A stretch of DNA of 52,961 bases. It comes from Candidatus Methanoperedens nitratireducens. GTDB taxonomy: Archaea > Halobacteriota > Methanosarcinia > Methanosarcinales > Methanoperedenaceae. Location: contig DYGR01000019.1 in the NCBI GenBank assembly GCA_020724545.1, forward strand, positions 1 through 52,961, written 5' to 3'. This document shows, piece by piece, positions 42,741-51,309 of this stretch. The notes beneath the pieces are model-generated. The model worked only from the letters and a program-made list of their open reading frames with translations, searched no databases and was not told where the DNA came from. Positions within the stretch are counted from its first letter, which is position 1; each line of letters starts with the position of its first letter. The position numbers were made by a program, and so were the translations under genes.

Positions 42741-42910
42741 CCGATGAACGCAGATTTATTGCTACTCATCTGCGTTTATCGGCGTCATGCCCGCAGCTAT
42801 TCATAGACACGTATCAAGGGTTGCGCCCCTTGAGGACGCACACACGTATGCCAGCGGGCATACGTGGATACGCAATCGACTGGCGTGACAGTCGACGTGG
42901 ATACGCAATC
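42741..42910. repeat. cluster of hairpins and direct repeats
   Basis: A 15-base near-perfect inverted repeat (42741-42755 with 42768-42782, one mismatch; AACGCAGAT/ATCTGCGTT core) is followed by stems CAAGGG/CCCTTG (42815-42832), ACGTATGCC/GGCATACGT (42844-42865) and CGACTG/CAGTCG (42877-42894). CGTGGATACGCAATC occurs twice (42863-42877 and 42896-42910). No gene lies in 42702-43055. Confidence 0.6.
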
Positions 42911-42994
42911 TACTGTTGTGCCAAGATAAGATAATCAACCACAGAGTCGGCTATGAACGCGGTTCATAAATGAACATGAAAAAGCTGTGAATTG

Positions 42995-43057
42995 GAACCA
43001 TAAGTTGAAAGCAAGAACTCATAAGTTGAGAGTATGAACTCATAAGTTGAAAGTAAT
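42995..43057 (+). repeat. three tandem copies of a 21-base unit
   Basis: GAACCATAAGTTGAAAG, GAACTCATAAGTTGAGAG and GAACTCATAAGTTGAAAG follow one another with a period of about 21 bases. The period is a multiple of three, but stop codons interrupt it, so it is not coding as it stands. Confidence 0.55.
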
Positions 43058-43142
43058 GGTACAAGCAATGCAGAAAGATGGTATACCGAAAGAAAGCGTA
43101 TCAGATAAAGACATATCTCAGTTAATATATGGAGAGGATTAG
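43056..43142 (+). pseudogene. 28-codon gene tail after the tandem repeats
   Basis: An ATG and 28 codons (VQAMQKDGIPKESVSDKDIS, then QLIYGED) look like the C-terminus of a longer antitoxin- or phage-type protein. The upstream body is replaced by the 21-base repeats. Probably a remnant. Confidence 0.25.
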
Positions 43143-43182
43143 AGTATGATGAGTGGAATGAAGAAGCAACGGCAGATAATAT

Positions 43183-43240
43183 AGCATAAAAGGTTCGCTA
43201 TCGCTTACCAAAATTTTTGCTTTGCAAAAATTTCTATTGG
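43183..43240 (+). repeat. copy 1 of a 60-85 base hairpin repeat
   Basis: AGCATAAAAGGTTCG opens both this copy and the one at 43555, and both carry CTTACC, a T-rich hairpin and ATTGG at the same order. Here the hairpin is perfect (AAATTTTTGC, TTT, GCAAAAATTT). Copy 1 lacks the outer CTAAC/GTTAG boxes and abuts a truncated gene. Confidence 0.55.
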
Positions 43241-43520
43241 TGTCCCAGTGGCATCGACAATACTCCATTTTATATATCCACAATCTTTTCCAATTATGGA
43301 TATCAGAACAGTTGAAACCTTGCACTATGCTGGTTATATCAAATCAACAGCGAGAGACCAGAGGCGTTATATCCCTTTTCAATCCACCATTCTAACTATC
43401 GCTAAGGAATATCCAAAATGGTCTCTTCGCCAAATAGATAGAGCATTGTTTGCTTATCACAAGATTTATTTCGAGACAAAAATTAAAGGTAGAGAAGCAA
43501 AAGCAAAGAGATGTTTATAG
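43236..43520 (+). pseudogene. 5'-truncated gene with HhH-like start
   Basis: The frame runs straight out of the repeat at 43236 (IGVPVASTILHFIYPQ, PIMDIRTVETLHYAGY) with no convincing start; a GTG at 43248 and an ATG at 43296 are in frame. The first motif resembles a helix-hairpin-helix followed by a strand, as in DNA glycosylase-like proteins, and the LHFIYP segment resembles LYFIHP in the orphan nuclease at 31018-32283. The C-terminal WSLRQIDRALFAYHK helix ends a family I cannot name. Most likely an N-terminally deleted gene. Confidence 0.5.
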
Positions 43521-43545
43521 GTGGGACTGTTGTACGGCGTACTTC

Positions 43546-43633
43546 GCCTAACACAGCATAAAAGGTTCGTGCCTTACTGCACTTACCCAAATCTTGCTTC
43601 GCGAAAACTTCTTTTATATTGGAAACGTTAGCT
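43546..43633. repeat. attC-like hairpin site (copy 2 of the repeat)
   Basis: GCCTAAC (43546-43552) and GTTAGCT (43627-43633) bound 88 bases. Inside them CAGCATAAAAG pairs with CTTTTATATTG (9 of 11), leaving an unpaired spacer between this stem and the outer CTAAC/GTTAG, which is the architecture of integron attC sites. It directly follows the truncated gene, as an attC follows a cassette gene. No integrase is in the window, so it may be an unrelated dispersed repeat. Confidence 0.4.
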
Positions 43634-43715
43634 GAAATAGCGCGCCATAAGAGCGTCCACCATCCGCGGTGGTCGCAAAAAAGATTCGAATATAAAACAG
43701 ATATACTGAAACATA

Positions 43716-43952
43716 ATGGATATGAAGAAGTTAATCAATACACCTATTCTTGACCGACCAAGAGAAAAACTCGTCCAAAAGGGCATTGCAGCTCTTTCCA
43801 GCCATGAACTCTTAATGGTGATTTTGGGTAGGGGTATGAAAGGCAGAGATGTTGCAGCTCAAGCATCAGATATTTTAAAACTTATAGAAACTGAAAAAGA
43901 GAGTATTACTCTGGAAAAACTTGAGTTAATAAATAAAGATAGTATTATCTAA
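43716..43952 (+). pseudogene. radC: RadC-like protein, N-terminal domain only
   Basis: 78 residues: RPREKLVQKGIAALSSHELL is the RadC (UPF0758) N-terminal helix-hairpin-helix start, followed by a GRDVAAQASDILKLI helix. The C-terminal JAB/MPN metalloprotease-like domain (HxHxxGDxxPSxxD) is absent; the frame stops at 43950 and joins a GxxExxY fragment. A decayed gene, broken at its domain boundary. Confidence 0.7.
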
Positions 43953-44152
43953 TGCAAAACTTGAGTTAAATAATTTAGGACTTAAGGTTGAAACAGAATT
44001 TCCAATTCAAGTAAAATATCATAACCAATATAGTAGGAGATTATATAGCTGATGTAATAGTTGAAAATAAGGTTATAGTTGAAATTAAAGCGGTAAAGGA
44101 AATAAATGAAATAATGGAGACAATCAAGTTTATTCAATCAAGGATGGATTGA
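43948..44152 (+). pseudogene. GxxExxY protein remnant, frameshifted
   Basis: Two frames carry consecutive parts of one protein: NAKLELNNLGLKVETEFPIQ, then after a frame change IVGDYIADVIVENKVIVEI and KAVKEINEI. These match the GxxExxY (PDDEXK-like) family core, including the D and the ExK acidic pattern. The N-terminal GxxExxY motif is missing and the shift lies near 44030. Clearly broken. Confidence 0.65.
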
Positions 44153-44153
44153 A

Positions 44154-44864
44154 ATGGGAAAACATAAGATAAATGAAGAGCTATTGAATGGAAAATGCAG
44201 TCTTTGCGGCGGCACCTATAATAAGGCTGCGATGAGGAAACACTTGGAGTCGTGCATGAGGACAAAGAAATCATCGGGCAGCAACAGCGCACGGAAAAAA
44301 AATATATTCCATATCGTAGTAGAAGGAGCCCATCACCCTGAGTACTGGATGCATCTCGAGGCTAACGCGGATGCAACACTTGAAGACCTCGACTCTTTTC
44401 TTAGAGATACATGGCTAGAATGCTGCGGACACATGAGCGCGTTTACAATCCAGAAAACAAGATACACAGCTGGCGCTGGTATAGATTCAATGTGGGTAGG
44501 TATAGGTTTTAAGCCGGGTGGGGAGAAGGAGATGAATATCACTTTGGGCAAAGTGCTCGCTCCGAAACTGAAATTCTATCACGAGTACGATTTTGGCACT
44601 ACTACGGAGCTCATATTGAAAGTGGTGTCTGAGGTTGAGGGGGCACTCGATCGCAAACCTATTCGAATTCTTGCAAGAAATGAACCTCCACAGATACTTT
44701 GTAATGTATGCGGGAAAATTGCCACCCAAGTTTGCACACAATGTATTTATGAGGGCCAGGGATGGCTTTGTGATAAGTGTTATCGTAAACATGAGTGCGG
44801 CGAAGATATGCTCTTGCCGGTGGTTAATTCTCCACGGGTTGGAATGTGTGGATATACAGGATAG
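44154..44864 (+). CDS. pRiA4b ORF-3-like (IS1096 TnpR-type) protein with zinc fingers
   Basis: 236 residues. An N-terminal C2HC finger (CSLCGGTYNKAAMRKHLESC, about 15-34) precedes the pRiA4b ORF-3 domain (about 50-170: EYWMHLEANADATLEDLDSF, FRDTW-like FLRDTWLECCGH, EYDFGTTTELILKV). A C-terminal zinc ribbon follows (CNVCG, CTQC, CDKC, with His). The ORF-3 domain is common on plasmids and near mobile elements; its role is unknown. It starts one base after the GxxExxY remnant and is 125 bases upstream of carB. Confidence 0.85.
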   Translation: MGKHKINEELLNGKCSLCGGTYNKAAMRKHLESCMRTKKSSGSNSARKKNIFHIVVEGAHHPEYWMHLEANADATLEDLDSFLRDTWLECCGHMSAFTIQKTRYTAGAGIDSMWVGIGFKPGGEKEMNITLGKVLAPKLKFYHEYDFGTTTELILKVVSEVEGALDRKPIRILARNEPPQILCNVCGKIATQVCTQCIYEGQGWLCDKCYRKHECGEDMLLPVVNSPRVGMCGYTG

Positions 44865-44989
44865 GAACATTGTTGGTGTTTTATGGAGATATAAAAACTT
44901 GGAAACTTCAGCCGTCACCTTCTGGAGTTCCGATGCTTTGCTTCTGATGGATAGAATTAATAACAGGTCATGACATTTAGGCTTGAAAT

Positions 44990-47900
44990 ATGCCAAAAAG
45001 ACCAGACATCAAGAAAGTCCTGCTGATAGGCTCAGGCCCGATCATGATAGGGCAGGCAGCAGAGTTTGATTTTTCAGGCAGTCAGGCATGCCGTTCCCTG
45101 CGTGAAGAGGGTATAAAAGTGGTATTAGTCAACAGCAATCCTGCAACCATAATGACAGACACCGACATGGCTGATGCCATCTATATAGAACCCCTTGAGC
45201 CTGAGATTGTGGCTAAGATCATAGAGCGGGAGCGGCCTGACGGTATTATTGCAGGACTTGGAGGCCAGACAGGTCTTAATATGACGGCTGAACTGGCAGA
45301 GATGGGTGTGCTTGATAAATTCGGGGTAGAGCTTCTGGGCACACCGCTTGCGGCGATCAAAGACTCAGAGGACAGGGACTTATTCAAAAAAAAGATGCTG
45401 AGCATAGGTGAAAAAGTCCCGCGCTCAAAGGCTGTGAATACGCTTGAGGAGGCCGAGGCACTGATTGAGGAGCTTGGACTTCCGCTCATCATCCGCCCTG
45501 CATATACCCTGGGCGGTGCAGGCGGGGGGATTGCCCGTACGCGGGAAGAACTTCTTGAGATCGCAGAGCGCGGGCTTGAGCGCTCAAGAATCCATCAGGT
45601 ACTGATAGAAGAGAGCATAATAGGATGGAAGGAATTCGAGTACGAGGTCATGCGTGACAGGAACGACACCTGCATCGTTATATGCAATATGGAGAACATC
45701 GACCCCATGGGCATACACACTGGCGAATCCATAGTCGTAACACCTTCACAGACGCTATCAGATGCAGATCACCAGAGACTGCGAAGCGCTTCTATAAAGA
45801 TAATAAGGGCGCTTGGGATAGAAGGGGGATGCAATATCCAGTTCGCGGTGCGCGGAGATGAAGTCAGGATCGTCGAGGTTAACCCCAGGGTATCGCGCTC
45901 ATCTGCCCTTGCCTCAAAGGCCACAGGTTATCCTATAGCGCGCGTCACTGCAAAGATCGCGATCGGTATGACGCTTGATGAGATCACGAACGATATCACC
46001 AAGAAGACCCCTGCCTCTTTTGAACCCACGATCGATTACACGGTTGTAAAAATCCCGCGCTGGCCTTTTGATAAATTCGTAACTGCTGATAAGCATCTTA
46101 CCACTGCAATGAAGAGCACGGGCGAAGTGATGGCCATCGGGCGCACTATCGAGGAGGCACTGCAGAAAGCGGTACGTTCACTTGAAGCGGATATGTATTT
46201 CGGATACAAGGAGTGGAGCGATGATGAGATCATGCAGATCATGCGCCATCCCACACATGAGCGCTTATTTGTGATATACCATGCACTGCGAAAAGGCATG
46301 TCCATTGATGAAATTTCAGGAATCACGGATATTGATCCTTTCTTTTGCCAGAAGATACAGAACATCATAGACACCGAGGACTCAATAAAAGAAGACCTCT
46401 GTGTGGATAACCTGCTTGAGGCAAAACGCATGGGATTAAGCGATGATAGGATAGCGTTTCTGTGCGACAGGACACGCGAGGAGATAAATGATCTAAGAAG
46501 ACAGCACGGGATCATTCCTACCTATAAGATGGTGGATACCTGCGCTGCTGAGTTTGCGGCTGCCACACCTTATTATTACTCAACATACGAGGATCACTGC
46601 GAGGCCGCTCCCGGAGATAAGAAGAAAGTACTTATCATAGGTTCAGGACCGATCCGCATCGGGCAGGGCATAGAGTTTGATTACTGCACAGTCCATGCGG
46701 TAACAGCTCTGCGGGAGGAAGGTATAGAGACGCATATAATAAACAATAACCCGGAGACCGTATCGACCGATTACGATACCTCTGATAAGCTCTTCTTTGA
46801 GCCGCTGACACTTGAGGATGTCATGAACGTGATCGACAGGGAACGTCCTTTCGGGGTGATGGTGCAGTTCGGGGGACAGACCTCTGTGAACCTCGCTATT
46901 CCGCTTAGAAAAGAACTTGATCGACGGGTGGATCTGAATACCGTTATTCTGGGGACAACCCCTGATGATATGGATATTGCCGAGGACAGGGGACGCTTTA
47001 ACAGCATGATGAAAAAACTGGGTATTCCACAGCCAGAGGCAGGATGTGCGACCAATTACAGCGAAGCGTTCAGTGAGGCAAAAAGAATAGGGTACCCTGT
47101 GCTTGTCCGTCCTTCATACGTGCTTGGAGGACGGGCTATGGAGATAGTTTATGATGAGCGCGACCTTGAGCGGTATTTGAGGGAGGCTGTCAGGGTATCG
47201 AATGAGCATCCTGTGCTTATCGATGATTTCCTGGATAATGCGGTTGAGATCGATGTCGATGCCATATGCGACGGGACAGATGTCCTGATCGGTGCCATAA
47301 TGGAACATATCGAAGAGGCAGGCATTCATTCAGGTGATTCAGCCTGCGTAATACCCCCGCAATCTTTAAAACCAGAAATACTTGCCACGGTGCGCGATTA
47401 TGTACAGAAGATAGCCCTCTCCCTTCATGTGGTTGGTATAATCAATATTCAGATGGCTACAAAGAACGGAGTGGTTTATATGCTTGAGGCCAACCCCAGG
47501 TCAAGCCGTACAATACCGTTTGTAAGCAAAGCTGTAGGGCTTCCGCTGGCAAAGATCGCAGCAAAGGTTATGGCAGGGCATACATTGAAGGAGCTTGGCT
47601 ATGCGGGTGATCCTGTCACAAGTCATGTCTCTGTTAAGGAGGTACTGCTGCCATTCGATAAACTGCCAGGCGCAGATCCTGTTCTCGGGCCTGAGATGAA
47701 AAGCACCGGCGAAGTTATGGGAATAGATTACGATTTCGGGAGAGCTTTTTTTAAAGCCGAGTGGGCAGCTGACAATATCCTGCCGCTCTCCGGGACTGTG
47801 TTCATGTCGATACGTGACGATGATAAACCGCTTATAGTCGGGGTGGCAAAGAAAATGCAGGATGCAGGACTGAGCCTGATAGGCACGCGCGGCACTGCCA

Positions 47901-48190
47901 GTTTCCTGGAAAAGAACGGGATAAAGATGGATGTCGTTAACAAGGTAAGCGAAGGCAAACCCAATATCGTTGACCTGATCCACAGGAAGGAGGTGGATCT
48001 GATCATAAATACCCCCAGAAGTAAGCAGACTGTAAAGGATGGGTTCCAGATAAGGCGGGCTGCTGTTGATTTCAGTATACCGTATATTACAACGATACAG
48101 GCTGCCCTTGCTGCTGCAGATGCCATTGTGGCCATGAAGAAAGGCAATATCACCATCAAGTCCATAGGTGAATACCACGCAGGCGCGTAG
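44990..48190 (+). CDS. carB: carbamoyl-phosphate synthase large subunit
   Basis: 1066 residues, full length and unsplit. The two homologous halves each begin with a biotin carboxylase-like fold (GSGPIMIGQAAEFDFSG near 13; GSGPIRIGQGIEFDYC near 550) and an ATP-grasp domain (TLGGAGGGIARTREEL; VLGGRAMEIVYDERDL). A C-terminal MGS-like allosteric domain (about 935-1066) completes it. It makes carbamoyl phosphate from bicarbonate, ammonia and two ATP for arginine and pyrimidine synthesis. The small subunit carA, which supplies ammonia from glutamine, is not adjacent upstream or downstream in this window. Confidence 0.97.
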   Translation: MPKRPDIKKVLLIGSGPIMIGQAAEFDFSGSQACRSLREEGIKVVLVNSNPATIMTDTDMADAIYIEPLEPEIVAKIIERERPDGIIAGLGGQTGLNMTAELAEMGVLDKFGVELLGTPLAAIKDSEDRDLFKKKMLSIGEKVPRSKAVNTLEEAEALIEELGLPLIIRPAYTLGGAGGGIARTREELLEIAERGLERSRIHQVLIEESIIGWKEFEYEVMRDRNDTCIVICNMENIDPMGIHTGESIVVTPSQTLSDADHQRLRSASIKIIRALGIEGGCNIQFAVRGDEVRIVEVNPRVSRSSALASKATGYPIARVTAKIAIGMTLDEITNDITKKTPASFEPTIDYTVVKIPRWPFDKFVTADKHLTTAMKSTGEVMAIGRTIEEALQKAVRSLEADMYFGYKEWSDDEIMQIMRHPTHERLFVIYHALRKGMSIDEISGITDIDPFFCQKIQNIIDTEDSIKEDLCVDNLLEAKRMGLSDDRIAFLCDRTREEINDLRRQHGIIPTYKMVDTCAAEFAAATPYYYSTYEDHCEAAPGDKKKVLIIGSGPIRIGQGIEFDYCTVHAVTALREEGIETHIINNNPETVSTDYDTSDKLFFEPLTLEDVMNVIDRERPFGVMVQFGGQTSVNLAIPLRKELDRRVDLNTVILGTTPDDMDIAEDRGRFNSMMKKLGIPQPEAGCATNYSEAFSEAKRIGYPVLVRPSYVLGGRAMEIVYDERDLERYLREAVRVSNEHPVLIDDFLDNAVEIDVDAICDGTDVLIGAIMEHIEEAGIHSGDSACVIPPQSLKPEILATVRDYVQKIALSLHVVGIINIQMATKNGVVYMLEANPRSSRTIPFVSKAVGLPLAKIAAKVMAGHTLKELGYAGDPVTSHVSVKEVLLPFDKLPGADPVLGPEMKSTGEVMGIDYDFGRAFFKAEWAADNILPLSGTVFMSIRDDDKPLIVGVAKKMQDAGLSLIGTRGTASFLEKNGIKMDVVNKVSEGKPNIVDLIHRKEVDLIINTPRSKQTVKDGFQIRRAAVDFSIPYITTIQAALAAADAIVAMKKGNITIKSIGEYHAGA

Positions 48191-48273
48191 ATCATTATAA
48201 TACTTTCCGCAGTTATTAGAAAAAATTTATAAAAATGAATTAGAGGGCTATTAAAAAGACAAATGCGTGGTTT

Positions 48274-48726
48274 TTATTTGCTTATAATATTGTCTATCTC
48301 TAATTCAAATGTTCCCTTTACATCATTGACAATCACATTATATACTCCAGCTTTTAATCCATAAACATCAAGCGAAATTTTTTCCTCAAAGGGCACAATG
48401 ACCTGTGCACAGATCGCATCCGCAGGCCGAACCGTTGTAATGTTGACTAAAAATGTGTTCCCGTCTTTTTCCTTTGTGATCTTATGAATCTCAGTGCAAC
48501 TATCTGGTAAATAGCCTTTCACATTGACATTTATCTGAACAGGAAAGGATTCAAGAACCATTATTTCAATATCTTCAACAGCGGCGTTTCCGTAAATAAA
48601 TTCGCCGGTGTCATTGTTCTGGTTGTCTGGAGGATCTGAGTTTCTGCTTGACATAGTACCTACGGCAATTCCGATAATTACGATGCCTACAATAATTGCA
48701 GTTAGGATGAGAATATTTTTATTCAT
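48274..48726 (-). CDS. secreted or membrane-anchored small protein, unknown
   Basis: 150 residues. An N-terminal hydrophobic anchor or signal (about 4-25), a polar linker (SSRNSDPPDNQNN), then a beta-rich domain with two cysteines (PDSCTEIHKIT and PADAICAQV) that could form a disulfide, and a final GLKAGVYNVIVNDVKGTFEL. I have seen this domain pattern in archaeal and bacterial secreted proteins but know no function. Encoded alone, convergent with carB. Confidence 0.7.
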   Translation of the reverse strand: MNKNILILTAIIVGIVIIGIAVGTMSSRNSDPPDNQNNDTGEFIYGNAAVEDIEIMVLESFPVQINVNVKGYLPDSCTEIHKITKEKDGNTFLVNITTVRPADAICAQVIVPFEEKISLDVYGLKAGVYNVIVNDVKGTFELEIDNIISK

Positions 48727-48944
48727 TTAATTTTCTCCTACAGGTATATCCATTTATGCTCTTACTTATAAAACATTTTCTTAAATTTCAAATTGGTTCG
48801 TAGTTATGTTTGATACGTGCATGCACCATTGCTCTTTAAGCCACGGCTTAACACCTTTTAACAGAAGAGACACCGCACAGAGCGAAGCGGCGTGCGGTGG
48901 CAGTCACTCATAGGTATATCTATTTAATAAACATATCTGGTAAT

Positions 48945-49403
48945 ATGGACGAGATTGACATACGCCTGTTGAAATTAACCCAGGACGGGCTTCCGATAAT
49001 CGCTGAGCCGTTTAGAAGAATAGCAATGGAACTCGGGATCTCAGAGGATGAAGTTCTGAACAGGCTGGAAAATCTAATTAGAGATGGAGTGATCAGGCGT
49101 TTTGGTGCATCTATCGGCCACAGGGTTATCGGAATAACTGCAAACGCCATGTGCACATGGAACGTCCCTGATGAGCGGGTAGAAGAGGTCGGAGCAATAA
49201 TGGCGGGCTTTCCAGAAGTAACACATTGTTATGAGCGCCCTCGTTTCCCTGACTGGAGATACAACCTCTTTACCATGATCCATGCCTATTCGCGTGATGA
49301 ATGCGAAAGAACAGCAAAGGAGATCTCCATTGCCACGGGTATTAAGGATTACGGCATACTCTTCAGTGAGAGGGAATTTAAGAAAACCGGTGTGAGGTTA
49401 TGA
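48945..49403 (+). CDS. ahbB: siroheme decarboxylase subunit AhbB (Lrp-like fold)
   Basis: 152 residues from the ATG at 48945; an in-frame GTG at 48897 would add 16 residues across a TATA-like stretch. An Lrp-type helix-turn-helix (about 20-50) and the AhbB signature are seen: TANAMCTWNVP, HCYERP, YNLFTMIHAYSRDE and LFSEREFKKTG. AhbA/B remove acetate carboxyls of siroheme to give didecarboxysiroheme on the alternative heme route. The AhbA partner is not in the window. It overlaps the next gene by four bases, starting a heme operon. Confidence 0.88.
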   Translation: MDEIDIRLLKLTQDGLPIIAEPFRRIAMELGISEDEVLNRLENLIRDGVIRRFGASIGHRVIGITANAMCTWNVPDERVEEVGAIMAGFPEVTHCYERPRFPDWRYNLFTMIHAYSRDECERTAKEISIATGIKDYGILFSEREFKKTGVRL

Positions 49404-50053
49404 GGAATTTTCTTCCCCTTATGCTTGATCTGGCAGGAAAAGAGGTGGTCATCTTTGGAGGCGGCGAGGTTGGTGAACGTAAGGCCTCGCTCTTCTGCGA
49501 TTACGCCCGGGTGGTTGTTATAAGCAGAGATTTCACATCTCTGCTGGGCCAGCTATCTGAGAGAAAAAAAATAAAAGCTATAAAGGTAGAAGATCTAAAC
49601 GAAAAAGAGATATTACAATACATGAAAAATGCTTTTATTATAATCCCGGCTACAAACGATGCTCTCCTGAATGAGAAAATCGCCAGCCTGGCAGACAGGA
49701 GGGGAATACTTGTTAACAGAGTAGATGACCTGGGTGATATTATTATACCATCGGTCATCAGAAGGGGGGATATTGTGATCGGGATCTCAACCCTTGGCCA
49801 GAGTCCGGCCATCTCAAAATATATCCGCAAGAGAATCGAGGAGGTCATTACACCTGAGTTTGCACAGATGTCACGGCTTCAGAATGATCTTCGAAAAATA
49901 CTGAAATCAAAGGTAGAAGACCAGAAAAGACGCAAGGAGATACTGTGGAGTATAATCAATGATAAGGAGGTATGGACTGCTATTGGCGAATCATATGAAA
50001 AAGCATATAAAGTAGCTCTAAAACATCTAGAGATAGGAGAGCATAATGTCTGA
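49400..50053 (+). CDS. precorrin-2 dehydrogenase / sirohydrochlorin ferrochelatase-like
   Basis: 217 residues. The Rossmann motif VVIFGGGEVGERKA binds NAD; FIIPATND and VNRVDDLGDIIIPSVI RRGDI-type segments (with the catalytic Asp region) and GQSPAISKYIRKRIE match the SirC/Met8 family. It oxidises precorrin-2 to sirohydrochlorin; some members also insert iron. Overlaps AhbB by four bases and HemA by eight, so all three are made together for siroheme and heme. The common methyltransferase fusion (CysG) is absent. Confidence 0.92.
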   Translation: MRNFLPLMLDLAGKEVVIFGGGEVGERKASLFCDYARVVVISRDFTSLLGQLSERKKIKAIKVEDLNEKEILQYMKNAFIIIPATNDALLNEKIASLADRRGILVNRVDDLGDIIIPSVIRRGDIVIGISTLGQSPAISKYIRKRIEEVITPEFAQMSRLQNDLRKILKSKVEDQKRRKEILWSIINDKEVWTAIGESYEKAYKVALKHLEIGEHNV

Positions 50054-51302
50054 GATATCAAGCATGCTTATCACGCATACCAAAGCGACCATAGAGGAGA
50101 TGGAAAACGCATGGCATGGCGGTGTTGACCAGCTTTTGATGCGTCTTAAATCGCATCCGCTTGTCGAGGAGTGCGCTGTGCTTAAAACGTGCAACCGTGT
50201 TGAAGTATATGTTGTTTCGCCAAAAGGAAGCAAGGTACTTCTTGAATTTGCCAAACATATGAAGGTTTCCTCAAGAATTATTGATTTTCTTGATCATGAA
50301 GAATCGCTCCGGCATCTTCTGCGACTCACATCCGGTCTTGAGTCCATGATCGTTGGAGAAGACCAGATTCTCGGCCAGGTGAAAGAATTATACATACTTG
50401 CAAAAAAAGCGAACACTACCGGAAAGATACTCGATACTGCTTTCAATAAAGCAATACAGGTTGGAAAACGCATAAGGAATGAGACCGGGATTAATAAAGG
50501 CTCGGTCTCAATCGGTTCTGCTGCTGTGGAACTTGCTGAGAAGAGCATTGGAGGATTAAGCGGAAAGACCATGATGGTCATCGGTGCCGGGGAGATGGGA
50601 ACGCTTGTAGCAAAAGCACTTGCGAATAAGGATATCAGGGTTATCTATGTTGCGAACAGGACATTTGAGCGGGCTGAGTCTCTGGCCTGTGAGTTAAATG
50701 GCAAAGCCATAATGTATGAATCGATGGAAAGATACATTCCGATATCGGACGCAGTAATCAGTGCCACTTCGGCACCGCATTTTATTTTGACCCATGAAAT
50801 AATCTCCCATGCAATGGAAAAGCGGGAAAAGGAACTCATGCTTATAGACATCGGGAATCCCAGAAATATCGAGAGCAGTGTAGCTGATATCACGGGTATC
50901 AGCCTGCATAACATAGATAGCCTGAAAAGCATAAGCGAAGCAAATATTGCAAAGAGAAAAGAGGAAGCTAAAAAGGCAGAGCTCCTCATCGAAGAAGAAC
51001 TTGCATTACTTAAGAAGCAGTACAAGCGTCAGCAGGCTGATAGGATTATCTCGGCTCTTTATTCAACGGTTGAGACTATAAGGAAAAAGGAATGCGAGGA
51101 GGCGGTAAATAAACTCAAGGCACGGCACACGATCGGGACTATCGAGTGCGAGGTGCTCAATGACATGACCCATTCCTTTGCCAACCAGATTCTTGCAGAG
51201 CCCACAAAGATACTCAGGGATGCGGCAGAGCATGATAATGAACTGTTTCTGGATACCGTGGCTGAGTTATTTAAATTAAATGGTGCGAAAGGAAAGAAGT
51301 AA
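50046..51302 (+). CDS. hemA: glutamyl-tRNA reductase
   Basis: 418 residues. The catalytic Cys is at about 49 (LKTCNRVEVYVV), the substrate motif is GEDQILGQVKELY, the NADPH fold is GAGEMGTLVAKAL and the dimerisation helix is C-terminal. It reduces glutamyl-tRNA to glutamate-1-semialdehyde, the first step of the C5 tetrapyrrole pathway. Third gene of the ahbB-precorrin-2 dehydrogenase-hemA unit. hemL/hemB/hemC, which often follow, do not; the cluster is cut by a transposase fragment 7 bases downstream. Confidence 0.96.
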   Translation: MSEISSMLITHTKATIEEMENAWHGGVDQLLMRLKSHPLVEECAVLKTCNRVEVYVVSPKGSKVLLEFAKHMKVSSRIIDFLDHEESLRHLLRLTSGLESMIVGEDQILGQVKELYILAKKANTTGKILDTAFNKAIQVGKRIRNETGINKGSVSIGSAAVELAEKSIGGLSGKTMMVIGAGEMGTLVAKALANKDIRVIYVANRTFERAESLACELNGKAIMYESMERYIPISDAVISATSAPHFILTHEIISHAMEKREKELMLIDIGNPRNIESSVADITGISLHNIDSLKSISEANIAKRKEEAKKAELLIEEELALLKKQYKRQQADRIISALYSTVETIRKKECEEAVNKLKARHTIGTIECEVLNDMTHSFANQILAEPTKILRDAAEHDNELFLDTVAELFKLNGAKGKK

Positions 51303-51309
51303 GTTTCCG

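Noticed and set aside
45181..48195. Several minus-strand frames antisense to carB
   Set aside because: All lie within a clear 1066-codon gene and have reverse-frame composition.
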